Origin: UBA4421 sp028228615
GTDB taxonomy: Bacteria; Pseudomonadota; Gammaproteobacteria; Pseudomonadales; Azotimanducaceae
Direction of reading: 5' to 3'
Assembly: GCA_028228615.1 (NCBI GenBank)
Contig: JAOJBS010000019.1
Coordinates: 1-46,696 of the forward strand
DNA: 46,696 nt
In this document: piece after piece, positions 26,134 to 33,060 of the stretch
How the letters are laid out: each line of letters opens with the position of its first letter
Position numbering within the stretch: the stretch's first letter is position 1
The notes under the pieces: generated by a model
What the model was told of the DNA's origin: nothing
What the model saw: only the letters and a program-made list of their open reading frames with translations
The model's database searches: none
Program-made: the position numbers and the translations under genes

Positions 26134-27337
26134 TTTGTGTATCCATTATCTTTCGAGTAACACCTTTGACGACTGTTCCCATGAAGGTTTTACCGCCAGA
26201 GTTTTCTGCATGATTCCATTCGTGTTCTATGAGGTCACTCAGAAAATCTAGGGGCGTTCCGACGGACTCACCTTTGACTGCAATTTTGTGCAGGCGTTTC
26301 AAGGCTGACGATTTGTCTTTATTCCCTAGTTTTGACCGATCCACACTGTGCTGCAGCATTTCCACAGTCTCATCAAAAGACTTTTCATCTATAGGATGTG
26401 GCCGACCGTCTTTACCGCCAACTGCAAAAGAGAATCTCGCAGGGTCATCGAATCTAGTAGCGTCTCCGTGAATCACTTCGCTAGCCATTGCTAGGGCTTT
26501 TAAAGTTCTTGGGCCTACTCCGTGCATCATTACTAAGTCGTCAAACTTTTCAATATCGCGGTTGTACGCCAAATTAAGCACTGAACCTAAGCGCGACATG
26601 TTCACATCACCCTTCTGCACATCGTGTCTGTCTGGCAACTCAGCCTCTCGCACAGCTTCCAGAATTTCCTTTGGTCGCTGCTTCGTCAGAGATACGATAT
26701 TTGATCGTAAAGTTTCAGCGTCACCGTCCACTAAATTTAGAACTTTCTGATTTTCTATACCAACAATCCCTGTGTGTGGGTTATTAGTAAAAGAGCGAAC
26801 TGTAGGAGAGTGCCAATGATAGCGCCTAGCGCGACGAGTACTTTTATTCATACCTTGAGAAATACTTGTCCACTCTCCTTCGTCGGATAGAATGAAGTAT
26901 TGCTGGTACAAATTAAAACCATCTTGCACAGCGCCATTATCAATCTTCCCCGTTAACTTACAGGCGTTCACCAAATCAGCAACGGCTAGTCCATGGCGAT
27001 CTGATACTCTGGCTATCTGCTTGGGCGCGCTGCCTGCATATTTACCCTTACCCCCCAAAATATAGATGCCTAGATCCTGCGCTTTTGGATTTATTTTTCG
27101 CTTGAGAGAACCCAGCACGGTAGCTGTCACCCCAGAGGAATTCCAATGCATTCCCATTACTGCCCCTAAAGCCTGAAACCAGTTCGGATCTGACATCCTT
27201 GTTAAGACTTCAGATTTGCCGTAGTTGTCTACTATAGATTCGACGATAGCATCTCCCATCGCCCCCATCCGTTCTGTTAAAAAACTTGGTACTTTGCCGA
27301 AATGGAGTGGCATTCCGATAGCTCCTGCATTGATCAT
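26102..27337 (-). CDS. DUF763 domain protein
   Basis: This 411-residue protein matches DUF763 along its length. The start is GAIGMPLHFGKVPSFLTERM, then SDPNWFQALGAVMGMHWNSS, GIYILGGKGKYAGSAP, ISQGMNKSTRRARRYHWHS, the helix-hairpin-helix-like MMHGVGPRTLKALAMASEV, and DPARFSFAVGGKDGRPHPI. The family is common in Archaea and scattered in Bacteria. I know of no established function. The GVGPRT motif suggests DNA contact. It starts behind AAGGAG, ten bases after the immA gene, and is coupled to the radical SAM gene. Confidence 0.9.
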   Translation of the reverse strand: MINAGAIGMPLHFGKVPSFLTERMGAMGDAIVESIVDNYGKSEVLTRMSDPNWFQALGAVMGMHWNSSGVTATVLGSLKRKINPKAQDLGIYILGGKGKYAGSAPKQIARVSDRHGLAVADLVNACKLTGKIDNGAVQDGFNLYQQYFILSDEGEWTSISQGMNKSTRRARRYHWHSPTVRSFTNNPHTGIVGIENQKVLNLVDGDAETLRSNIVSLTKQRPKEILEAVREAELPDRHDVQKGDVNMSRLGSVLNLAYNRDIEKFDDLVMMHGVGPRTLKALAMASEVIHGDATRFDDPARFSFAVGGKDGRPHPIDEKSFDETVEMLQHSVDRSKLGNKDKSSALKRLHKIAVKGESVGTPLDFLSDLIEHEWNHAENSGGKTFMGTVVKGVTRKIMDTQNGLLYGKRGK

Positions 27338-27347
27338 AACGATCTCC

Positions 27348-28088
27348 TTATTTTAATTTCTCACTAACCCAACAGAACAGCTTGTATGCCGTCCTGCTAA
27401 GTTGATTATTAGTTACCCAGCGAAAGCTAGGTGACTTACGTAGGAAATCCTGAGGCGTACCGGTCTGGTATTTGGCGCCACTCACTAGCCCCAGGTCGAT
27501 TAGCCGATTAACCATTGCCGTATTTGATACGTTGGAAAATCCACCGATCACCACCACTTTATTAGCAAGCGCACGAAGCGCTTTGGTAGTGGGTGTAGAC
27601 GTTGGGAGCGACCCTTCATCTACTAACGCAAATGCTGCGCTTACTGCGTCCTTTGGCATCAACAAGGCCGCCGCAAAGCGGTCGGCCTGTTGTTCTACTA
27701 AGGGTTTATCGCCTGCCTCTCGACAAATGATCCTGTTATTTTCGTTAACTCTTTGCTCTAAATACATATCTTTGTGTAACACATGATGACCAATCTCATG
27801 GGCAATCGTGAAGTTGTATCTACCTTCGTGACTTTCCACGGATGAGTTTATCTTGATTAGATTTTCGTCAAAAATTATTCCGCCTAAGCACTCTGGGTCA
27901 CTGAAAATGCCTTGATCGGTAATATCGATTGTATAATTGAGAAATTGCTCGGCAATTACTTCAGCGCGAACTGGCACGGGGTTGTGGTTGTCGCTCCACA
28001 TCAAAAATGCATCCAACAGCGCGCGAGCCGATGACTCAATAAAGTCGTCGGTGAGCTTTGGATAGTCGAGTTCAATTGAAGATGACAT
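27348..28088 (-). CDS. ImmA/IrrE-family metallopeptidase
   Basis: This 246-residue protein has the zinc-peptidase motif HEIGHH (His97, Glu98, His101) and the downstream EQQADRFAAALLMP helix. ImmA proteins of mobile elements cleave a partner Xre-type repressor to release a promoter. The partner repressor is encoded immediately upstream with a two-base gap. The C-terminal 100 residues are a helical sensor-like region with no known ligand. It is likely the switch of the cassette that continues into DUF763 and radical SAM. Confidence 0.92.
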   Translation of the reverse strand: MSSSIELDYPKLTDDFIESSARALLDAFLMWSDNHNPVPVRAEVIAEQFLNYTIDITDQGIFSDPECLGGIIFDENLIKINSSVESHEGRYNFTIAHEIGHHVLHKDMYLEQRVNENNRIICREAGDKPLVEQQADRFAAALLMPKDAVSAAFALVDEGSLPTSTPTTKALRALANKVVVIGGFSNVSNTAMVNRLIDLGLVSGAKYQTGTPQDFLRKSPSFRWVTNNQLSRTAYKLFCWVSEKLK

Positions 28089-28090
28089 TG

Positions 28091-28450
28091 TTATTTTTTC
28101 TTGGACGACTGCTTAGTCATCTTATCTACCTGCTTCTGCAGGGTTTGCCACTGCTCCGGAGTCAGATCTTTTGCTGAACGCAAGAAGCTAGGCACGCTTT
28201 GCGGGTTACTCTGAATCACCTCCACAACGGCAGGGTCTATTTGATCAGCCAAATGCAACAACTCGTCAAGGTCACCGCCTAGAACTGCGGCCAGCTTAGT
28301 GACCAGTTCTGGTGAAGGCATAGATTTACCCTTCTCAAGGTTCGATATGTGCATCGCTGAAATATCGACGGCCCGCCCTAGCTCGCGAAGCCCCATCTGC
28401 TTATCAGACCTTAACCCTGCAACCCTTTCGCCAAATCCTAATTCACTCAT
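28091..28450 (-). CDS. Xre-family repressor (ImmR-like)
   Basis: This 119-residue protein has an N-terminal helix-turn-helix: FGERVAGLRSDKQMGLRELG, then RAVDISAMHISNLEKGK. A charged tail follows (TLQKQVDKMTKQSSKKK). I chose the ATG at 28450, after GAGGTG. The frame begins five codons earlier, but without a ribosome site. A GTATAC palindrome lies between its ribosome site and start codon, and more lie upstream, suggesting autorepression. It pairs with the ImmA peptidase. Confidence 0.92.
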   Translation of the reverse strand: MSELGFGERVAGLRSDKQMGLRELGRAVDISAMHISNLEKGKSMPSPELVTKLAAVLGGDLDELLHLADQIDPAVVEVIQSNPQSVPSFLRSAKDLTPEQWQTLQKQVDKMTKQSSKKK

Positions 28451-28452
28451 CC

Positions 28453-28527
28453 GTATACACCTCAATTCAATAGAATATTTGTATACTGTATACTGCCAGT
28501 TGACAATGTCAACTGATAGCTTACAAT
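28453..28527. promoter_or_regulatory. Bidirectional promoter-operator with interlocked -35 boxes
   Basis: The palindrome AGTTGACAATGTCAACT (28498-28514) places a perfect TTGACA on each strand. On the plus strand it is followed after 16 bases by TACAAT (28522-28527), a strong sigma-70 promoter pointing to the 39-residue gene. On the minus strand TTGACA is followed by TACAGT at 16 bases, pointing to xre. GTATACTGTATAC (28481-28493) and another GTATAC at 28453-28458 are likely Xre operators. Binding there would cover both the xre promoter and its leader. Confidence 0.7.
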
Positions 28528-28551
28528 TTATGAAAACAAAAAGGATTATTC

Positions 28552-28671
28552 ATGAACGACGTTGAAGAAACAAATAGTTTGAAGGAAGCGGAACCGAAAG
28601 CACTGCCAATATGGAAAATAGTTCTGCACTTCTGCTGGGGCTTTACTATAGGCTTTTTTATTGGAGGGTAG
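28552..28671 (+). CDS. 39-residue single-helix membrane peptide
   Basis: This small gene encodes a charged N-terminus (MNDVEETNSLKEAEPKALP) followed by one hydrophobic helix rich in aromatic and glycine residues (IVLHFCWGFTIGFFIGG). It starts behind AAGGA and is the first gene after a near-consensus promoter divergent from xre. That promoter, the ribosome site and the clear helix make it a real gene in my view. It could be a membrane-acting effector kept silent by the Xre repressor. That role is inferred from position only. Confidence 0.6.
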   Translation: MNDVEETNSLKEAEPKALPIWKIVLHFCWGFTIGFFIGG

Positions 28672-28716
28672 GCATGGGTACGTGCTTCCACTGAACTCTA
28701 TAACCAATCCAAGTTA

Positions 28717-29730
28717 TCAGTGCTTAGCTTTCGCGACCATGTCGAGGAAACAATCCCACCCTGCGACTTGAGTTTCGCGCATAGAGGCTTCTTTACCTAC
28801 CTGAAGACGATGTTTAATTGCACGTACCTCACGCCTTTTATGACGACTTATCGTCATTTTTCCACTGTTAATAGTAACGCCGCATATACGCTGGGCTTGA
28901 TGACGCCTCAGTACATGGAGTTTCTGCCTTTTTCTATTCAGCCGAAAACCCTTTTTTGACAATATATCGTCAACCGTATCAATGGTTTTACGCACGGTTC
29001 CTTTATCTTCGGACTTGTAGGAAATGGATATGTCGTCGGCGTACCTGGTATATACGCCACCGTACCTTTTAGCATAACTGCTAAGATTCAAATCTATATC
29101 GCGCATCACTAAATTAGACAATAGGGGGCTTGATGGCGCGCCCTGGGGCAACCCGTGGTCTAAAAACAAAATATCGAGCAACCTGTTTTCAAGACGGTTG
29201 GGGGCTTCAGCAGTGCCCTGGAGCGGTATTCCTTTAAATCGCAGGCTATTTCTAGCGTGTTCTCGATTAACAGATGGGAAAAAATCCACGATATCTAATT
29301 TGATCAACACTTCACAACCGAGGTGCGGACGTGCATTTGTCAAAATACTTCGCCCCTTATAAAAAGCATTAGCGCATCCATGAATCTTTCCACCATGGTA
29401 TCTTTCAATTAGTCCTGCGACTTTTTTTTGCAGAACCTTTAACTCGTTTGAAGGAATATTTAGCGTTCTAAAACCGCCGATTTTCTTCGGTATCGTGTGC
29501 TCATGATAGTGAATTTGCGTATCCCAGAACTCCGCAGTGGATGCCCCCAGAGCTTTAATTAAGCGCTCTTCGCGCTTTAACGCAAGATCTGTGGAGACAA
29601 GTTTAGAATAACTGTAAGAATTAGGAGAAATAAACAGTTCAAGGAAAAAATTAAGTACTAGCCAAATTAGTGCTATTGGAACCAAGATAGGTGAGAGCAG
29701 TGCCAGTACAAACCAAAACAATGAATTCAT
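28717..29730 (-). CDS. Retron-type reverse transcriptase with N-terminal membrane helix
   Basis: This 337-residue enzyme would copy a structured RNA into single-stranded DNA. Residues 2-31 are strongly hydrophobic (LALLSPILVPIALIWLVLNF), unusual for retron enzymes. The palm follows with KKIGGFRTLNIP, the retron hallmark NARPH (residues 132-136), KLDIVDFFPSV, LPQGAPSSPLLSNL and the catalytic YADD (230-233). A retron-like QRICGVTIN region lies near the end. I chose the ATG at 29730 after TGGGG; the frame extends 17 codons further. A structured RNA candidate lies just upstream. Confidence 0.88.
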   Translation of the reverse strand: MNSLFWFVLALLSPILVPIALIWLVLNFFLELFISPNSYSYSKLVSTDLALKREERLIKALGASTAEFWDTQIHYHEHTIPKKIGGFRTLNIPSNELKVLQKKVAGLIERYHGGKIHGCANAFYKGRSILTNARPHLGCEVLIKLDIVDFFPSVNREHARNSLRFKGIPLQGTAEAPNRLENRLLDILFLDHGLPQGAPSSPLLSNLVMRDIDLNLSSYAKRYGGVYTRYADDISISYKSEDKGTVRKTIDTVDDILSKKGFRLNRKRQKLHVLRRHQAQRICGVTINSGKMTISRHKRREVRAIKHRLQVGKEASMRETQVAGWDCFLDMVAKAKH

Positions 29731-29788
29731 ATTAACCCCATAACACTTCAGAACACTTGTAATGAGCCTACTCATAAACAAAATAAGA

Positions 29789-29807
29789 CGGGCGGAGAGC
29801 CCGCCCG
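29789..29807 (-). terminator. GC-rich hairpin with T-run between retron RNA and RT gene
   Basis: On the minus strand CGGGCGG, a five-base loop GCTCT and CCGCCCG form a perfect 7-bp stem, followed by TCTTATTTTG. This is a good intrinsic terminator. It lies after the candidate retron RNA and about 60 bases before the RT start, so it would end the RNA or attenuate RT expression. Confidence 0.7.
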
Positions 29808-29945
29808 AATGCTTTGCCTTAAAAGCATTTCTACGTCGAATGATGATCGCAGATCGTCATTCTCTGGAGAAATATATGCCCCAAGAGGACATTTTGTCTG
29901 AACAGCGAAACACTGTTCTGCACCTAAGTGCCGCCAAAGCCGGGG
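29808..29945 (-). ncRNA. Candidate retron msr-msd RNA
   Basis: Upstream of the RT gene and on its strand, a chain of hairpins fits the msr-msd layout. First is GCAC-TTAG-GTGC (29931-29920). Next is GAACAG pairing with CTGTTC around a TGTTTCG loop (29918-29900), like loops in known msr parts. Then comes a long imperfect hairpin (29873-29827) whose outer ATTTCT pairs with AGAAAT, inner GAATGA with TCATTC, and tip GATC with GATC. Possible a1/a2 ends are CCCGGCTTTG near 29944-29935 and CAAAGC-ATT-CGGG near 29816-29804. The exact ends and branching G are uncertain. Confidence 0.55.
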
Positions 29946-30221
29946 TAAATTAACATGGCACTCAGCTAATAGCGAAAAAAATTGCCCCGGCCCAGCACAA
30001 TCAGAGCCTAATTGGTCTCTTACAGAAGGATATAATCAAGCTGTGAACCTAATGATTTTTAAACGCTTAATGCGTCGTCGGTTGTAGCCAAATGCACAGC
30101 AAAAATCACCAGATAGCTGCGGGGCCCCTCAATCTCAGGGCGGTCTAACGATCGCACAAATGCTTTCCCCAACATCTAGCGATTCTGGTGAATATACAGC
30201 CTCCATGCAGCCACCGTATGA

Positions 30222-30521
30222 TTAAGTTATTAACCCACGTAACCGACAGATTGAATCCACAGCAAGTCGCTTAGCAGTAGCAGTTGGCGCGACAGCAAAA
30301 GCTTCCTGCAACATTCTTGTTGCGTTTATTTTAGCTGACCGAGCATTTAAGCTTTCTTGCCATGAATATGTTTGCACGTGGCGGGAAACCTCAGGGTTTT
30401 GCAAAAGTCGATAGGCTACTTGCTTTGCTCCCTTAACAGAGTAACCAGCAAGCCTGGCCGACTCGGCACCACAACCAGTCTCAGCAAAAAATTCTGCAAA
30501 TTTTTTTTAGCGAAAATTCAT
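30222..30521 (-). pseudogene. Decayed phage terminase small subunit
   Basis: The minus frame reads KKFAEFFAETGCGAESARLA, GYSVKGAKQVAYRLLQNPEV and a helical tail ending RLRGLIT. The AGYS...A..LL.NP.V pattern is the DNA-binding start of small terminase subunits. An ATG at 30521 (M-N-F-R) is followed at once by a TAA stop (30509-30507) beside a run of eight A, and no good start lies after it. The protein is also short. This is a remnant of a phage or a packaging satellite. Confidence 0.6.
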
Positions 30522-30673
30522 CTAAACAATATATATCAACGGTTTAATGCTTCCAACGAACGCACAATCTCCCTTGTGCTCCGTCAGAACCACCCTTCCG
30601 CGGATTTGATCTGTTGAACCTTGTTTCTGCTACCCGCTTCGGAACCTTGTAATCAACTTCGATAAATCAACGT

Positions 30674-30898
30674 CTATACCTCACTATCAAACTCAGCTGT
30701 ATTAAAATTCAGCACGTAACAATTTTCCTAAACAGAGCGCTGCAGAGCCTCATTGAACCCATCAGAATTCTTAGCCTGTATCTCTATAGATATAGTCACA
30801 TCCGCACCTAGATTGGTCGTGAAATGCATCACTCTTCAAAAACGTCCACCCTTCTTATTTGGAGAAGTCGTGTTCAGTGTAATCAGCGTGTGCCCGAC
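30674..30898 (-). pseudogene. C-terminal remnant of a DUF499-like ATPase
   Basis: One minus frame reads VGHTLITLNTTSPNKKGGRF, stop (TGA), RVMHFTTNLGADVTISIEIQ, AKNSDGFNEALQRSV, stop (TAG), ENCYVLNFNTAEFDSEV, stop. The pattern IEIQAK..DGF.....R.V.ENC..L.F...EF is the usual tail of large DUF499-type defence ATPases. With two in-frame stops and no body it is a dead fragment. It lies 77 bases beyond the end of brxL. The family call rests on my memory of the tail pattern. Confidence 0.5.
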
Positions 30899-30975
30899 TC
30901 TTATATATAGCTTTTGAGGGAAATAGCAGCCGCTACAAAGGCTATTAGTATTAGAAAAGTTCCACCCCCTTAACC

Positions 30976-33057
30976 TCAACTACGCCTATAAATATCTACT
31001 TTTGTCTCTAAACATTTTCGTAACCCTAAGTCATTCGCTCCGACACTAAACCAATTATCTGGTCTCTGAAAAAAATCTAGCCCACGGCCTATTTTCACAA
31101 TCCAGTCATTGTCTATGCGGATCTCCCGATCATGCAGGTTTTCGTTCACTTTTATATCAAGCTCAACATCCAGTTCCAAAAGACTTTGCTTTACGTCTTG
31201 AAGCCGCTCAGCCAATTCTTGAACGTTAGTTTGGTTGTCATAACTCGTTATCAATTGGATTTTTTTTACGGTAGGCTGCTTTAAAACTGCTTCACAAAAA
31301 CGAATGAAGTTTTGTACCTGGTGAGTCGCTCGGATATAGGGATCTTCGAGTACAACTGACGTGGCACCGGTCAAGTAAGGCACGATAATTGACTCATAGC
31401 TGTAGCCGGTAGAATCGTAGGTGATCGTATAATGCTGTTCTTTAAGTTCAGGTGATGTGGCTTCAGCCACTACTGGAACAATTACTGCGGCATCTTTTTG
31501 TTCAGTTGTCGATTGCGAAGCGGATGTAGACTCTGAGTTATGACTTTCACCCTGTTCTGGTGCGTCTGCAGTGATACCAGGTTTTATGGGATTTAACGTT
31601 GCTTCTGCGCCGATGGTTTCAGGACAATTTACTACTATCTCTTTATCGTCGGCATTGAAGAAAGATAAACCAATATTGATAAATTCATCATCAGGCTTAC
31701 GCTTATTCATTTGCTCTTTAACTCGACGACGCCCTTCAATAGCGTAAACCACATACTCTTCAAAATCCTCATCCGAGCATTCACCGTGAGGATGTAACAT
31801 CTTCAAAAACGCGGCGACAGTCTTCTTTATTCCTTTTTCATCTCGCCCTTCTACGCACTTTCCCAGATTGATTCGTTGGCTGACTTCCTCATAGCGATTA
31901 GTATGTTTCAATTGATAGTGAAACGCCTCTGCAAGATAGTCAGTAATAAAACCATAATTGTCTGTTAGGAAGTCGGAGCTATTTTTTGGCATTTCCCAGC
32001 CTGGCATATACATGCAAAAGCGATCCATTATGGCTAGGTCGAACTCCTTGGGAAGCGGCTGAAATAAATCATACTCGGTAGAGTTAACCACCTGTTTAAC
32101 GCCCAAGTCTAAGTTGCCAATAAAAGTCATGCTCGCATCAGCAATAACCTCAGCTCCTCTTGAGAATCGGCCATTCGCCATGAAGTCCTTCATGATTTGA
32201 ATGGTATCGGGATCTTTTACACGCATATTGCCAACTTCATCAAATGCGATAGTGTCCCAATAGCCCACCATACCCACTTTCCTGCGCGCCATATTATAAA
32301 ATAACGTCGCACTGCTGGTTTGCCCGCCAGAAATAAGCGTCGAGTAAGGCGAGAATTCGCTATAAAAATAAGATTTACCGGTTCCCCTAGGCCCAAGCTC
32401 TATAAAGTTATAGTTTGCCTCTACTAAGGAGGCCAACCGAGCTAAGAAGTGAAATTTTACACGTTTAGTTAATTTAGTTGGCTCCAAGCCAACTGACCGC
32501 ATAACAATATCCAACCAGTCATCACGGCTGTATGCAGCACGCTTTTCACAGTAGGCATCGTAGTCAAACCGGCTGAGTTGAATTGGGCGAAGATCTTCAA
32601 TATAGAATGCATAATCGTCTTCTTCAATCTCATTGTGGCAAAGAGTAACCTCAGCCCAAATGCCACCTTCAAGCAACCTCTTATTGTTCTTGTAAAACTT
32701 TTCCCCGATGGCAATTCGCTGAGAATTAAAATTTTCTAAACCAGCCCAATGACGCTTCTCTTTTTCAACGTAGCGCACATGCACTTTGTCGATAAACTTA
32801 TGCTTACCCTTGGTAGCCACTTTCGATTGTGCTGCATTGGCTTCGTCCGGCCGCACATAGTTATCGTTGAGAGTTTCAAGAACAGCACTTAATCCTTCTT
32901 GAATTTCATCCTCGTCATCGCTTGCACAAAAACGCGCCAAAAGAAATTCCAAAACAAACGTTGGGACGTTAGTCCCCTTCTTAATGCGGTGCAAAAGATC
33001 TTTCCGCACGGCTTTACCGTCAAAGTGCTCCAGTAACTTCTCGTCTAGTGCGTCCAT
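30976..33057 (-). CDS. brxL: BREX Lon-like ATPase BrxL
   Basis: This 693-residue protein closes the BREX operon. It has an N-terminal domain starting MDALDEKLLEHFDGKAVRKD and a AAA+ core with Walker A GPRGTGKS (residues 222-229) and Walker B-like DTIAFDEVGNM. A linker rich in Ser, Glu and Thr (about 505-550) leads to a C-terminal domain. BrxL is a DNA-binding hexamer-forming ATPase typical of type I BREX. It starts three bases after pglZ ends. No break is seen. Confidence 0.93.
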   Translation of the reverse strand: MDALDEKLLEHFDGKAVRKDLLHRIKKGTNVPTFVLEFLLARFCASDDEDEIQEGLSAVLETLNDNYVRPDEANAAQSKVATKGKHKFIDKVHVRYVEKEKRHWAGLENFNSQRIAIGEKFYKNNKRLLEGGIWAEVTLCHNEIEEDDYAFYIEDLRPIQLSRFDYDAYCEKRAAYSRDDWLDIVMRSVGLEPTKLTKRVKFHFLARLASLVEANYNFIELGPRGTGKSYFYSEFSPYSTLISGGQTSSATLFYNMARRKVGMVGYWDTIAFDEVGNMRVKDPDTIQIMKDFMANGRFSRGAEVIADASMTFIGNLDLGVKQVVNSTEYDLFQPLPKEFDLAIMDRFCMYMPGWEMPKNSSDFLTDNYGFITDYLAEAFHYQLKHTNRYEEVSQRINLGKCVEGRDEKGIKKTVAAFLKMLHPHGECSDEDFEEYVVYAIEGRRRVKEQMNKRKPDDEFINIGLSFFNADDKEIVVNCPETIGAEATLNPIKPGITADAPEQGESHNSESTSASQSTTEQKDAAVIVPVVAEATSPELKEQHYTITYDSTGYSYESIIVPYLTGATSVVLEDPYIRATHQVQNFIRFCEAVLKQPTVKKIQLITSYDNQTNVQELAERLQDVKQSLLELDVELDIKVNENLHDREIRIDNDWIVKIGRGLDFFQRPDNWFSVGANDLGLRKCLETKVDIYRRS

Positions 33058-33060
33058 AAA

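Noticed and set aside
29762..29953. 63-codon plus frame opposite the retron leader
   Set aside because: It is antisense to a hairpin-rich RNA region and shows no protein pattern of its own.
30829..30843. In-frame TGA in the DUF499-like remnant as a selenocysteine codon
   Set aside because: The same frame has a TAG as well and no body upstream; decay explains both.
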